From positions 1 through 47,557 of the forward strand of contig JAYOEU010000009.1 in the NCBI GenBank assembly GCA_038116915.1: a stretch of DNA of 47,557 nt, read 5' to 3'. Position numbers and translations under genes: made by a program. How positions within the stretch are numbered: position 1 is the first letter of the stretch; each line of letters opens with the position of its first letter. This document shows, in pieces, positions 1-9,322 of this stretch. The notes beneath the pieces were generated by a model. It saw only the letters and a list, made by a program, of their open reading frames with translations. It had not been told where the DNA came from and searched no databases. The DNA is from JADHLJ01 sp038116915 (GTDB lineage Bacteria > Pseudomonadota > Alphaproteobacteria > Thalassobaculales > Thalassobaculaceae).

Positions 1-126
1 GAACCCAAACGGGATTATCGCTGCAACCATAGATCGATAAAGTGTTTCCCTTTGGCGTGGTCATCAAGATGTGATAAATTTACAGGCGACGATGAAGCCC
101 AATAACCTATTGAAAAGTAAGGGAAA

Positions 127-753
127 ATGGCAAAAATAGACCTATATACGTGGAAAACCTCCAACGGGAAAAAAGCGACGATCATGCTGGAGGAGTGCGG
201 CCTGCCGTATAACATCCACCCCATCGACATCTCGACCGACGTGCAGTTTTCCGACGAGTTCGTGAAGATCAACCCGAACTCCAAAATTCCGGCGATGATC
301 GATCCCGACGGGCCCGGCGGCAAGCCCTACACCCTGTTCGAATCCGGCGCCATCCTGATGTATCTCGCGGAAAAATCCGGCAAGTTCATGCCCAAGGAGA
401 TGGGAGCCCGCTATCAGGTGATTCAGTGGGTGATGTTCCAGATGGGCGGGATTGGCCCGATCTTCGGTCAGGTGCACCACTTCAAACGCGCCGCCAAGGA
501 ACAGGTGCCCTACGCCATCAACCGCTACTACAACGAATGCCGGCGGCTCTACGGGGTGCTCGACAAGCATCTGGCGGATAAGGACTATCTGGCGAACAAT
601 GAAGTCTCCATCGCGGATTTCTGCGTGCTGCCCTGGGTCTTCCGCCACACCTGGCAGGAGGTGGATCTGGCTGATTTTCCGAACGTCAATCGCTGGTACG
701 ACACCCTGATGGCGCGTCCGGCGCTGACCCGGGGCATGAACCTGCCTGAGTGA
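127..753 (+). CDS. Glutathione S-transferase family protein (YfcG/YghU-like)
   Basis: Predicted cytosolic glutathione S-transferase of 208 aa, the normal length for the family. Residues 1-88 form the thioredoxin-like glutathione-binding half: the strand LYTWKTSNGKKATIMLEE, then NPNSKIPAMIDPDG with the cis-proline, and LFESGAILMYLAEKSG with the Glu-Ser pair that holds the gamma-glutamyl group. Residues 95-208 are the helical half. The TSNGKK segment and the GGIGPIFGQVHHF motif are typical of bacterial nu-class (YfcG/YghU) enzymes, which often act as disulfide reductases or peroxidases. The ATG follows a good ribosome site (aaggga). It is the first gene in the window and its substrate cannot be told. 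Confidence 0.93.
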   Translation: MAKIDLYTWKTSNGKKATIMLEECGLPYNIHPIDISTDVQFSDEFVKINPNSKIPAMIDPDGPGGKPYTLFESGAILMYLAEKSGKFMPKEMGARYQVIQWVMFQMGGIGPIFGQVHHFKRAAKEQVPYAINRYYNECRRLYGVLDKHLADKDYLANNEVSIADFCVLPWVFRHTWQEVDLADFPNVNRWYDTLMARPALTRGMNLPE

Positions 754-819
754 CGGATCGACGCGACCTGTTCACCTGCCCGCCGCCGCTCCCGAACGGG
801 GAGCCGGCTCCCTGGCGGT

Positions 820-2241
820 ATGGGGTGGCGGGACCGTGAGATTGGGCTCAAGGTGCTGAAACAGTTCATCGCCCGGAGGCGGGAATGTAGCCGGCGCGCG
901 TCGCAAGGCGACATGGACGGCGCTCGCGGCGCGCTTCGGCGCATCATTCTGTGCGATCCGGCGGATCGCCCGGCGATGATGCACATGGCTGAAATCTTCC
1001 ATATTTTCGGCGGGCATGTGCATTGCGTCGCCTGGCTCAGGAAATGCGCGGTTCTGAGCTTGGATACCCAGACCGTCGATACCCTGGTGACCGAGCTGCG
1101 TAACGCGGAGCAGCCGGTTGGATCGATCGAGGTCCTGCTCCGGCCGTTGTTGGGGCAGGGATATGTCCGCCGGAGCTGGGCCCTCGCGGCGTTTCGGCTT
1201 GCGCTTTATGAGCGGTGGCGGCCGGACATGGAGCGTGCGGCGCTGGCGGCGGAAGCCGCTCGCATCGCGCCGGTCTCTGAGGCCCGCATTGTCGTTCCGG
1301 CGTCTGTCACATCGTTTGCAAGGCCGGAGGAGGAGGCGTTTTCGGTCGGCGCCGCCGTCGTCTCGCACGATCTGTTGGATCTCAGGGTCATCGTCGACGA
1401 CACCATGCTCACCAGCGAAATGGCCGCGGCGCGCGCGGCGCCGCCATCAGGGGAGGCGCGACCCTATCTTCGCTTCGAAGGCGAACCCGGCACCGACTTC
1501 CCGGAGGCGTTTCTCGGCGGTTACGCGCGGAACTACTATCACTGGCTGATCGAGGTGATGCCGATCCTGCGGACCTATATCGACGGCGGTTTCACCATGC
1601 CGCTGCTCTCGCTTGGACCTGAGCCGACCCGCTTTCAGGCGGAGTTTTTCGAGCTGTTCGGACTGTCCGGCCGGGTCAGGCCGGCCATAACCCGCCCGTG
1701 TCACATATCCGTCGGCGCGCTGACCGTCACCCGCCACCTGTTCAGCGCACCCGTGGCCAGCGCGGCGATCGTCGATTGGTTACGTGAACGGATTGCCGCG
1801 AGCCCGCAAGCCCGCAGCTTGCCGGCTGGGCCGGAGAAGATCTATGTCACCCGCTCGGACACGCGGATACAGCGTCTCCGGGACGAAGAGAGGGTGTCTG
1901 AAATGCTCGCGGCGAGGGGGTTCACGACCGTTTCGCCGGGACGGCATGGATTTCTGGAGCAGGCCCGTCTGTTCTCGAATGCACGCGAAATCGTCGGTGT
2001 TCATGGCGCCGGGCTGGCGAATACGGTGTTTTGCCCTCCCGGTGCCCTGGTCGTCGAACTGAACAACATGCAGGAGAGCCACGGTGACCATTTCTATCGG
2101 GACCTGTCGCGGGTGGCGGGCCATCGCCACGTGACCTTGCGGCCCGCCCGCGAGACCGATGACGATCCCGCGTTTCATCAGCGCGACACGCCGCGCTGGT
2201 TTGATATTGATATCTTGGCCAAAACTTTGGATGCCGGGTGA
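820..2241 (+). CDS. Glycosyltransferase family 61 (DUF563) protein
   Basis: Predicted glycosyltransferase of 473 aa. The N-terminal ~110 residues look like degenerate TPR helices (DMDGARGALRRIILCDPADR). The C-terminal ~300 residues match the GT61/DUF563 domain: GGYARNYYHWLIEVMP, where Asn-Tyr-Tyr-His-Trp is the family signature, then KIYVTRSDTRIQR, and near the end GVHGAGLANTVFCPPGALVVEL, the conserved HGAGL motif. Family members transfer sugars onto glycans, in bacteria usually surface polysaccharides. The start is uncertain. The ATG at 820 has only a weak ribosome site and sits 7 bp after a 14-bp palindrome (799-812), whereas an in-frame ATG at 913 has a better AAGG. Acceptor and sugar are unknown. 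Confidence 0.85.
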   Translation: MGWRDREIGLKVLKQFIARRRECSRRASQGDMDGARGALRRIILCDPADRPAMMHMAEIFHIFGGHVHCVAWLRKCAVLSLDTQTVDTLVTELRNAEQPVGSIEVLLRPLLGQGYVRRSWALAAFRLALYERWRPDMERAALAAEAARIAPVSEARIVVPASVTSFARPEEEAFSVGAAVVSHDLLDLRVIVDDTMLTSEMAAARAAPPSGEARPYLRFEGEPGTDFPEAFLGGYARNYYHWLIEVMPILRTYIDGGFTMPLLSLGPEPTRFQAEFFELFGLSGRVRPAITRPCHISVGALTVTRHLFSAPVASAAIVDWLRERIAASPQARSLPAGPEKIYVTRSDTRIQRLRDEERVSEMLAARGFTTVSPGRHGFLEQARLFSNAREIVGVHGAGLANTVFCPPGALVVELNNMQESHGDHFYRDLSRVAGHRHVTLRPARETDDDPAFHQRDTPRWFDIDILAKTLDAG

Positions 2242-2305
2242 CAGGCCCGGACGTGAGAATAGCGCCGATCGGGCGCGACCATACTCGACAAGAAGGACCA
2301 GCCCC

Positions 2306-3463
2306 ATGCCCGCCGACAAGACCTTAAGCAACGCGCCGGAAATCAATGGCGAGGAAATCCTCGCGGGCATCCTGAACTGGGTCGCCGAAGAGACACCCTC
2401 GGATGACGGCGTCGCGGTAAACCGGCTGGCGGACCAGGTGCAGTCGCTTTACCAGGCGCTCGGGATGCAGGTGGAACGTACCCTGGGCCGGGACGGTTTC
2501 GGCGACCACCTTCGCATCCGCGCCTCGGATCACGACGGTGCGACGCCGGGCCTGCTGGTCCTCTCGCACATGGACACCGTTCACCCGCACGGCACCAAGG
2601 CCGAGGCGATGAAAATCCGGCGCGAGGGTGACATCGTCTACGGCCCGGGCATCTACGACATGAAATCCGGTGCCTATCTGCCATACTACGCCTATCGGCA
2701 CATGCTGCGGTCCGGCACCCGGCCCCTGCTGCCGGTGACCTTCATGCTGGTATCCGAGGAGGAGGTCGGCAGCCCGACCAGCCGGGCGCTGATCGAGGAA
2801 GAGGCGCGCAAGGCGAAATACGTGCTGGTCACCGAACCCGCGCGCGACGGCGGCAAGGTCGTCACCGCGCGCAAGGGGGTGGCGCGGTTCGACCTGTCGA
2901 TCACCGGGCGGCCGAGCCATTCCGGCGTCAATCACGAGGCCGGACGCAGCGCCATCCGCGAGCTTGCCCGCCAGATCCTCGATATCGAAGCGATGACGGA
3001 CTATGGCCGCGGCGTGACGACGAATGTCGGTCTGGTCAGCGGTGGAACCGGTGTGAATGTGGTGCCGCGCGACGCGACCGCGGTGATCGACATGCGCGTC
3101 ACGACGATCGAGGACGGCGGGGAGTATTGCGCTCGGATGCTGGCGCTGAAGCCCTATGATCCGGATGTAACGGTGTCCATTTCCGGAGGCATGAACCGGC
3201 CGCCCTTCGAGGCGAGCGAGGCGACCATGGCTCTCTTTGAGCATGCCCGCACCTGCGCGGCCGATGTCGGAATTGATCTCGAGACCGTGCCGATGACCGG
3301 TGGTGGCAGCGACGGGAATTTCACCGCAGCCCTCGGAATTCCGACGCTCGACGGCCTCGGCGCCGACGGCAAGGGTGCCCATACGCTGGAGGAACAGATC
3401 TATTTCTCCTCGCTGGAGCCGAGGGCACGGATGTGGGTCCGCCTGTTCGAAACCCTTGAGTGA
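2306..3463 (+). CDS. M20 family metallopeptidase (glutamate carboxypeptidase/ArgE-DapE type)
   Basis: Zinc-dependent amidohydrolase or carboxypeptidase of 385 aa. The M20 metal-site motifs are all present in order: LVLSHMDTVHPHG (His, Asp), YGPGIYDMKSG (bridging Asp), VSEEEVGSP (catalytic Glu and ligand), VTEPARDG, and the C-terminal GADGKGAHT (His). The inserted lid/dimerisation domain contains GRPSHSGVNHEAGRSAI. The pattern is closest to the CPG2-like glutamate carboxypeptidase group. The frame is open further upstream, but the ATG at 2306 is preceded by agaagga and gives a normal N terminus. It most likely hydrolyses an N-acyl amino acid or peptide in the cytosol. The substrate cannot be read from sequence. 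Confidence 0.92.
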   Translation: MPADKTLSNAPEINGEEILAGILNWVAEETPSDDGVAVNRLADQVQSLYQALGMQVERTLGRDGFGDHLRIRASDHDGATPGLLVLSHMDTVHPHGTKAEAMKIRREGDIVYGPGIYDMKSGAYLPYYAYRHMLRSGTRPLLPVTFMLVSEEEVGSPTSRALIEEEARKAKYVLVTEPARDGGKVVTARKGVARFDLSITGRPSHSGVNHEAGRSAIRELARQILDIEAMTDYGRGVTTNVGLVSGGTGVNVVPRDATAVIDMRVTTIEDGGEYCARMLALKPYDPDVTVSISGGMNRPPFEASEATMALFEHARTCAADVGIDLETVPMTGGGSDGNFTAALGIPTLDGLGADGKGAHTLEEQIYFSSLEPRARMWVRLFETLE

Positions 3464-3554
3464 CGGTTTCCCGGGCTCGCGGCGATGTGATTGATCCGGT
3501 GTCCTTTGGTGTCCGTATCCCTAGGAACGAAACGCGTTTCCCGAGGAGGGTGAA

Positions 3555-4052
3555 ATGAACGGATGGAGACTGATCGCCGCGGCGGTTGTGATGGTCACGA
3601 TTTCGGTGGGAGGAACGGCCAGGGCCGAATCCGTGGCGGAATTCCCGTCGGGCTGGGAGACATGGCCGATCCATCACACCGGCGTCATTCCGCCGAAGGG
3701 AACAGCCATTCCCGAAGATCTTCATCAGGCGTTTCAGTCGACGTTCCGCGCTTACAATTGGCTGAATGACGGCAAGGGCGCGGCCTATAGGGTGCGCATG
3801 GCGACGCCGATCATTGGAGCCGAGCGCACGTCCGTTCCGGACGGTCCGACCGGCGTCCTGGAAGTCCCGGCCCTGAAAATCCTGCTGGTGACGGAGCACC
3901 GCGACGGCAAGCCGGTCTATGGCGCCTATGCCTTCGACGGGACGGACCTGTCGAATGCGCACCCGACCGTGGCGGCCAAGTTCTGCAACGCCTGCCATGA
4001 ATCCTATCCCGATGTCTGCGTGAACGGGATTTGCAATCTGAATCGTCGTTAA
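3555..4052 (+). CDS. Periplasmic mono-haem c-type protein, cytochrome P460-like
   Basis: A 165-aa exported protein. Residues 1-24 are a signal peptide (basic start, hydrophobic core, Ala-Arg-Ala then Glu). Near the C terminus is a single haem-c motif, FCNACHESY (CxxCH), followed by two extra cysteines in DVCVNGICN. The mature part has a beta-rich look (LKILLVTEHRDGKPVYGAYAFDGTDL), and the haem lies after it, as in the cytochrome P460 family of periplasmic small-molecule oxidases. That assignment is by general architecture only, and it could be another single-haem family. A strong ribosome site (gaggaggg) precedes the ATG. The gene stands alone between an M20 peptidase and a glycosyltransferase, so the context gives no function. 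Confidence 0.65.
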   Translation: MNGWRLIAAAVVMVTISVGGTARAESVAEFPSGWETWPIHHTGVIPPKGTAIPEDLHQAFQSTFRAYNWLNDGKGAAYRVRMATPIIGAERTSVPDGPTGVLEVPALKILLVTEHRDGKPVYGAYAFDGTDLSNAHPTVAAKFCNACHESYPDVCVNGICNLNRR

Positions 4053-4180
4053 ACACCCGCCGCGAAACTTTTGTGGATATTTGAGGGCAAAAAGCGCACG
4101 CTTCGGCCACTGATCCTGAAACCGGCAGAACGCGTGGCGGCCGAGGCGTCAATGCGTTCCGTCATCGAAGGCAGTGCCTG

Positions 4181-5782
4181 ATGTTCGGTTTCCTGAGGCG
4201 GGTTTTTTCCGATCGTTGCTTCGATCGCGTGACCGAGGCACTGGGATTTAGTAGCGTCCGGTCATGGGCAACGCGTGAGCGGTCGCGGCGCGGCGGGATC
4301 CAGCTCCTGCGGGGCGCCGCGTTGGCGACCGCGGGCAAATATCTTGCGGCTTCGGCGGCATTTCTCGCGGCGATTGAGCTCGTTCCGGGAAATGCCGAGG
4401 CCCATCACGGACGCGGTGTGTGCCAATATTATCTCGGAGAGTTCGAGGACGCGCGCGACAGCTTTCTGCACGCCTGTGATTTGGCCCCGATGCGTGACGA
4501 CATCCGCAACCGCTTGGGTTTGACGTTGCGGCGGCTGAACGCGCTCGACAACAGGATTACGAGCTTCAAGAAGGCCTTGGTTTTGAAGCCCGGTTCGGGC
4601 GAGGCGTTGAATAATCTGGCCGATGCCTTTCAAGCAAATGACAAGATTGACGCGGCGGTCGAGGGATTTTCCCGCGCGCTTGCCGTGATGCCGGGGTCGG
4701 CGGGTGTGCTCAGCAACCTGGGAAGCGCCTATCGGGACGCGGGCCAATTCACGGCGTCGTCGGCCAGTTTCGAGCGGGCCCTGTCCTTGGAGCCCGGACA
4801 CGCGCGCGCTAATTTCAACCGTGGAACCCTCGCCTTGTTGCAGGGTGATTTCGCGTCCGGCTGGGCCGGCTACGAATGGCGTAACCGAGCTGAAGGTTTC
4901 GCGCCAAGCGCCGAGTATGACGTGAGCAAATGGAAGGGCGGGGACATCACCGGCAAATCCATTTATGTCCATTGCGAGCAGGGCTTGGGCGACATCATTC
5001 AATTCGTTCGCTATATCCCATGGCTATCCGCGCGCTGTGACAAGGTCGTGCTCCGGGTTCCCGAGGCCTTGCGGCGAACTCTCGGCGGCATGGAAGGCCA
5101 TGCCGATATTATTGGACCGGATGCGCCGGTTCCGCGTTGCGATCTGCACTCACCGCTATTGAGCTTGCCGTTTGCCTTCCGGACCGATGAAACCTCGATA
5201 CCGGCGACAGAGCCATACCTGGCCGCAGAGCCGGATCTGAGGCGAAAATGGCACACGGTTTTGGAACGTCCCGGCGTTCTGAACGTTGGACTTGTCTGGG
5301 CGGCGGGCATCCATTCGACGACAAGCGTGAGACGATCGATTGATCTCGCCCACCTGGCGCCGTTGCTGGCGGAAAGGCGCGTGCGATGGGTGGGGTTGCA
5401 GTTGCCGCCTCAATCGAAACAGGCGGAACGGCTTGCCGACGGGACGCTCCTTGACCTTTCGGCGCTGCAACCGGATATGGCGGAAACAGCGGCCATTGTC
5501 ATGGAGCTCGATCTGGTCATCACCGTCGATACCTCGATCGCGCATCTTGCCGGGGCGCTGGGGCAACCGGTCTGGGTGATGCTTCCGTATGTGCCGGACT
5601 GGCGCTGGCAGTTGCACCGGACGGATTCACCCTGGTACGCCTCAATGCGGCTGTTCCGCCAAAGCGCAACCGGCAACTGGGCCGGCGTCGTGCGGGCGAT
5701 GGCGGCAGCCCTGGATCATCGCCTGCGGGGAAATGAGGCGCGAATATCCGGAACGAAAAGCGATCCCGCTCTCGATGCCTGA
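4181..5782 (+). CDS. TPR-repeat glycosyltransferase (GT9/GT41-like C-terminal domain)
   Basis: A 533-aa cytosolic protein in two parts. Residues ~35-245 contain about six tetratricopeptide repeats, for example EALNNLADAFQANDKIDAAVEG and LSNLGSAYRDAGQFTASSASF. Residues ~255-520 form a GT-B-type domain with the QGLGDIIQFVRY loop and the TVDTSIAHLAGALGQPVWVM motif, in which Asp-Thr-Ser-x-Ala-His-Leu-x-Gly-Ala-Leu is the nucleotide-sugar-site signature shared with heptosyltransferase-like enzymes. Proteins of this architecture are common in alphaproteobacteria and are thought to modify proteins or surface glycans. It converges on the oxidoreductase pseudogene with only 14 bp between stops. Confidence 0.9.
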   Translation: MFGFLRRVFSDRCFDRVTEALGFSSVRSWATRERSRRGGIQLLRGAALATAGKYLAASAAFLAAIELVPGNAEAHHGRGVCQYYLGEFEDARDSFLHACDLAPMRDDIRNRLGLTLRRLNALDNRITSFKKALVLKPGSGEALNNLADAFQANDKIDAAVEGFSRALAVMPGSAGVLSNLGSAYRDAGQFTASSASFERALSLEPGHARANFNRGTLALLQGDFASGWAGYEWRNRAEGFAPSAEYDVSKWKGGDITGKSIYVHCEQGLGDIIQFVRYIPWLSARCDKVVLRVPEALRRTLGGMEGHADIIGPDAPVPRCDLHSPLLSLPFAFRTDETSIPATEPYLAAEPDLRRKWHTVLERPGVLNVGLVWAAGIHSTTSVRRSIDLAHLAPLLAERRVRWVGLQLPPQSKQAERLADGTLLDLSALQPDMAETAAIVMELDLVITVDTSIAHLAGALGQPVWVMLPYVPDWRWQLHRTDSPWYASMRLFRQSATGNWAGVVRAMAAALDHRLRGNEARISGTKSDPALDA

Positions 5783-5796
5783 TACCGACCTCGGGG

Positions 5797-8210
5797 TTAT
5801 CCCCGCATGCGCGATCCCGAAGGGTCGTGCGGCGACGGCGCGATGACCACCGCGTCGCGTTCGACGCCGACGATATGGGTCTTCAGCCGGGTGCCGGGCT
5901 CGGCGAGATCCGGCGCGACCAAGGCCATGGCGAGGCTTTTGCCGACGGTGTGGCCGTATCCGCCCGAAGTGATGAAGCCGATCCGTTTGCCGTCCTTCCA
6001 GACCGGCTCGTATCCGGAGGCATCCGCGTCGGGTGAGGCGATGTCGAGCGTGACCAGACGTTGCGGCGCGGTATTGCGCTCACGCTCCTCGCTGGCGGCG
6101 GCCTTGCCGAGGAAATCCGCCTTCGAGAAATCGATCCAGCGGTCCATGCCGGTCATACCGGGCGTGTAGCCCTGAGTGAACTCCTTCGACCAGATGCCGA
6201 AGCTCTTCTCCAGCCGCAATGCGTTCAAGGCATAGTAGCCGTATTCCCGGACGCCGAGGTCGGCGCCGGCATCCAACAGGATCTCCCGCAAGGTGATGTG
6301 CTCGGCGGCGGCGCAGTTGATCTCGTAGCCGAGCTCTCCGGTGACCGAGAGGCGGCCGACCTTGGCACGGATCAGGCCGACATCCATTGTCGAGCAGGCC
6401 ATGAAGGGGAGCGCGGCATTGCTGACATCCTGGTGGGTGAGCTTCTCCAGCACCTTGCGGGAGTTCGGACCGGAGAGCGAAAACCCGACCGTCGCGTCCG
6501 AGATGTCGCGGACTGAAACGTCTCCGTCGTTCGCCGTGTCCAGATGGTCGTTGAACCAGCGCATGTGCCAGCGCCGCAGATAGTAAGACCCCATGATCCA
6601 CCAGGTGCCGTCGCCCCAGTTGAAGATCGTGAGATCCCCCTTCAGACGTCCCTCGGGCGATACCATGGGCGACAGCCGGGCGCGTCTCGGTCCCGGCAGT
6701 TTGCCGGCCATGATCCGGTTCAACCAGGTTTCGGCGACGGCTCCCGTGACCTCGTAGCGCGAGAAGCCGGTAATATCGAGCAGACCCACCGTCTCGCGCA
6801 CCGCCCTGCATTCCTCGGCGACGATATCGAAGGCGTTCGAACGCTTGAGCGTCGGGGTTTCCTTGAAGCCCGGCGGGACGAACATCAGCGGAATTTCCAG
6901 CCCCCAGCTGCAGCCCCAGAGCGCGCCGGCGGCGTTCAGCGCGTCGTGTGCCGGCGCCTTCTTCAGCGGCCGGCCCGCCGGCAGCTGCTCGTTCGGATAG
7001 GTCATCACGAAGCGTCGGGAATAGAACTGTCCGGTCGTCTGCTTGATATACTCCCGGTTCGAGTCGAAATCGCCGTACCGCGCGATGTCCATCGGCCAGG
7101 CATCCGCTTCGGGCTCGCCATGGATCATCCATTCAGCCAGCGACTTGCCGACGCCGCCGCCCTGCAGGAACCCCGCCATCACCCCGCAGGCAAGCCAATA
7201 GTTCCGTTTGCCGGGTACCGGCCCGACCAGCGGGTTGCCGTCCGGCGAGAAGGTAAAGGCTCCGTTGACCCAGCGCTTCACGCCTACCTTCTGAAGCACC
7301 GGATAGCGCTCGAACGCCATGACCAATTCGTCGGCGATGCGGTCGGTATCCTCCTGGATCAGTTCGAAGCCGTAGTCCCAGGGCGCGCCGTCGACATTCC
7401 AATGCTGGTGATTGGTCTCGTAGATACCGACCAGGATGCCCTGCTGGTCTTGGCGGATATAGGTAAAGCCCTCGAGATCGACGGTCATCGGGATCTCGAA
7501 ATTCAATGCCGCGACCTCGGGCACGCTTTCGGTGATCAGATAGTGATGCGCCAGCGGCGAGACCGGCAGATCGAGGCCGACCATCCGCCCGACCTGCTTG
7601 GCCCAGAGGCCGCCGGCATTGACCACGTGTTCCGCATGGATCGTGCCCTTTTCCGTCACCACGTTCCAGGTGCCATCGGCGCGGTGGTGCAGCTCCAGCA
7701 CCCGGTTGTGCTCGATCACCGTCGCGCCGCGCCGGCATAGGCGTGGACCGTCCCGGTAGTATCCAGATAACCCTCGCGATCGGCCCAGAGCCCGCCGATC
7801 ACCCCCTTGGTGTCCATGATCGGACAGGCGCGCGCCACTTCTTCCGGCGTCATCAGGTGGCAGTCCTCGATGCCGATGGTCTGAAACACCCGATAGGCCG
7901 CCTGCAGCCATTCCCAGCGGTCGGGGGTGGACGCGATGGTCACGCCGCCGGTCATGTGCAGGCCGATATCCTGACCGCTTTCCGTCTCGATCTCCGACAA
8001 GAGATCGATCGTGTAGGCCTGCAGCGCCGCCATGTTCGGGTCCGCGTTCAGCGCATGCACCCCGCCGGCAGCATGCCAGGACGATCCGGCGGTCAGGACC
8101 GAGCGCTCGATCAGCGCGACGTCGGTCCAGCCGAACTTCGCCAGATGGTACAGGACGGAGGCGCCGACCACGCCGCCGCCGATCACGACGACCCGATATT
8201 GAGACTTCAT
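5797..8210 (-). pseudogene. FAD-dependent dimethylglycine/sarcosine dehydrogenase-type oxidoreductase, frameshifted
   Basis: Together the two frames give about 810 aa, the usual length of dimethylglycine/sarcosine dehydrogenase-family proteins: N-terminal FAD-binding DAO domain, middle domain, C-terminal GcvT-like folate domain. The first part starts with VVVIGGGVVGASVLYHLA (dinucleotide motif) and has GSSWHAAGG, where the His matches the covalent-FAD site of the family. It runs to HAYAGAARR and stops near 7716. The remainder resumes in another frame at RRGATVIEHN and continues without damage to 5797, including GNPLVGPV and the GcvT region. The break lies at about 7716-7745 in a GC-only stretch, and roughly 13 nt (some 3n+1 number) appear to be missing. 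This is either a real inactivating deletion or an assembly error. It is divergent from the SDR at 8404. Confidence 0.85.
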
Positions 8211-8403
8211 GAGACCGCTCCAGTCCTGGCCGGTTTGCTGGAAAAATTCTGGCGAGCCTATCGAATTTGATGGCCAGCGAAAACTCTAAACAGACCTGTC
8301 CATGACTTTTCTTCTCGGCCCGTCAAAAGATACGGATTTGTGGTGTCTGGTGATGGTGCGATGATAATGAAACAGCAAGTCAATCCGACGAAGGGGACGG
8401 AGA

Positions 8404-9177
8404 ATGGGACGGGTGGATGGAAAAATCGCGCTGGTGACCGGCGGCGCCAACGGGATCGGACAAGCCGTGTGCCGGCGCTTCATCGAGGAGGGCGCGACGG
8501 TGGTGATCGCCGACGTCAAGGCAGACGCGGGCAAGGCGCTGGCGGCGGAGCTTGGCGCGAAGGCGGAGTTCGTTAGCCTGGACGTGCGAGACGAAGACGC
8601 GTGGCGGACGGTGGTGGACGGGATCCTGGCGCGGCATGGCCGCCTCGACATCCTGGTCAACAATGCCGGCATTCTCGCCACCACCCAGCATCAGTCGATC
8701 GACGATGTCGGGCTCGACGAATGGGACGCGGTTCAGTCGGTGAACGCCAAGGGCGTGTTCCTCGGCTGCCGGGCGGGCGTGAAGGCGATGAAGGCCGGCG
8801 GCGGCGGTTCGATCATCAATCTTTCCTCGATCGCGGGCATCATCGGAACGCCGCAGATCGTCGCCTACGGTGCTTCAAAGGGTGCGGTGCGGCAAATGAC
8901 CAAGTCGGTGGCCATCGACTGCGCGCGCAAGGGGTACCGGATCCGTTGCAACTCGGTCCATCCGGGTCTGATCGACACCAATATGGGCGCCGAGTCGATG
9001 GGCATGGGCGGCGGAGATCCGGCGGAAAACCTCAAAAAGCGGGTCAGCGCCACCCCCATGGGTGAACGCGGCGAGCCGTTGGATATCGCCAACGGCATCC
9101 TGTTCCTGGCGTCAGATGAAGCCAAGCACATGACCGGCGCCGAACTGGTGATCGACGGCGGCCTGACGGCGATCTGA
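8404..9177 (+). CDS. Short-chain dehydrogenase/reductase (SDR family)
   Basis: Classical SDR of 257 aa. The cofactor motif GGANGIG lies near residue 15, NNAGI near residue 88, the catalytic serine in NLSSIAG, and the catalytic pair in AYGASKGAV (YxxxK). The Asp in VVIADVKADAG at the end of strand 2 suggests NAD(H). The C terminus has the usual ELVIDGGLTAI ending. The enzyme should oxidise or reduce a secondary alcohol or ketone. It is similar in outline to cyclopentanol or 3-hydroxysteroid type SDRs, but the substrate is not determinable. The start is ATG after ggggacgga. It is transcribed away from the broken FAD oxidoreductase across a 193-bp divergent region. Confidence 0.92.
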   Translation: MGRVDGKIALVTGGANGIGQAVCRRFIEEGATVVIADVKADAGKALAAELGAKAEFVSLDVRDEDAWRTVVDGILARHGRLDILVNNAGILATTQHQSIDDVGLDEWDAVQSVNAKGVFLGCRAGVKAMKAGGGGSIINLSSIAGIIGTPQIVAYGASKGAVRQMTKSVAIDCARKGYRIRCNSVHPGLIDTNMGAESMGMGGGDPAENLKKRVSATPMGERGEPLDIANGILFLASDEAKHMTGAELVIDGGLTAI

Positions 9178-9221
9178 GCCGGGAGGAGGGGAGCGGACGG
9201 GCGGTCACCCACAATCCGAAT

Positions 9222-9239
9222 CCCTGGCGCAGGCCAGGG
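9222..9239. repeat. Extragenic palindrome, CCCTGGC hairpin copy 1
   Basis: Perfect hairpin CCCTGGC-GCAG-GCCAGGG, downstream of the SDR. The same arms recur at 9278-9295, 16858-16875 and 16955-16972, so this is a dispersed REP-type element. It could also serve as a terminator stem, but no T-run follows. Confidence 0.75.
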
Positions 9240-9277
9240 CGCCTTCCGCCGGCGTTATACGACAATCACCGAATGGA

Positions 9278-9295
9278 CCCTGGCTTTCGCCAGGG
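9278..9295. repeat. Extragenic palindrome, CCCTGGC hairpin copy 2
   Basis: Perfect hairpin CCCTGGC-TTTC-GCCAGGG, 38 bp after copy 1 and between the convergent SDR and LLM monooxygenase genes. The paired arrangement resembles bacterial interspersed mosaic elements made of two REP units. Confidence 0.75.
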
Positions 9296-9322
9296 ATACG
9301 GCAAGATGGGGGACTTTGTCTT

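Noticed and set aside
2324..3382. Long minus-strand open frame opposite the M20 peptidase
   Set aside because: It is antisense to a gene with all family motifs and shows only Arg/His/Gly-rich sequence typical of high-GC shadow frames.
3529..3540. Palindrome GAAACGCGTTTC upstream of the P460-like gene as an operator
   Set aside because: A single 12-bp palindrome with no second copy or known matching regulator is too weak to call.
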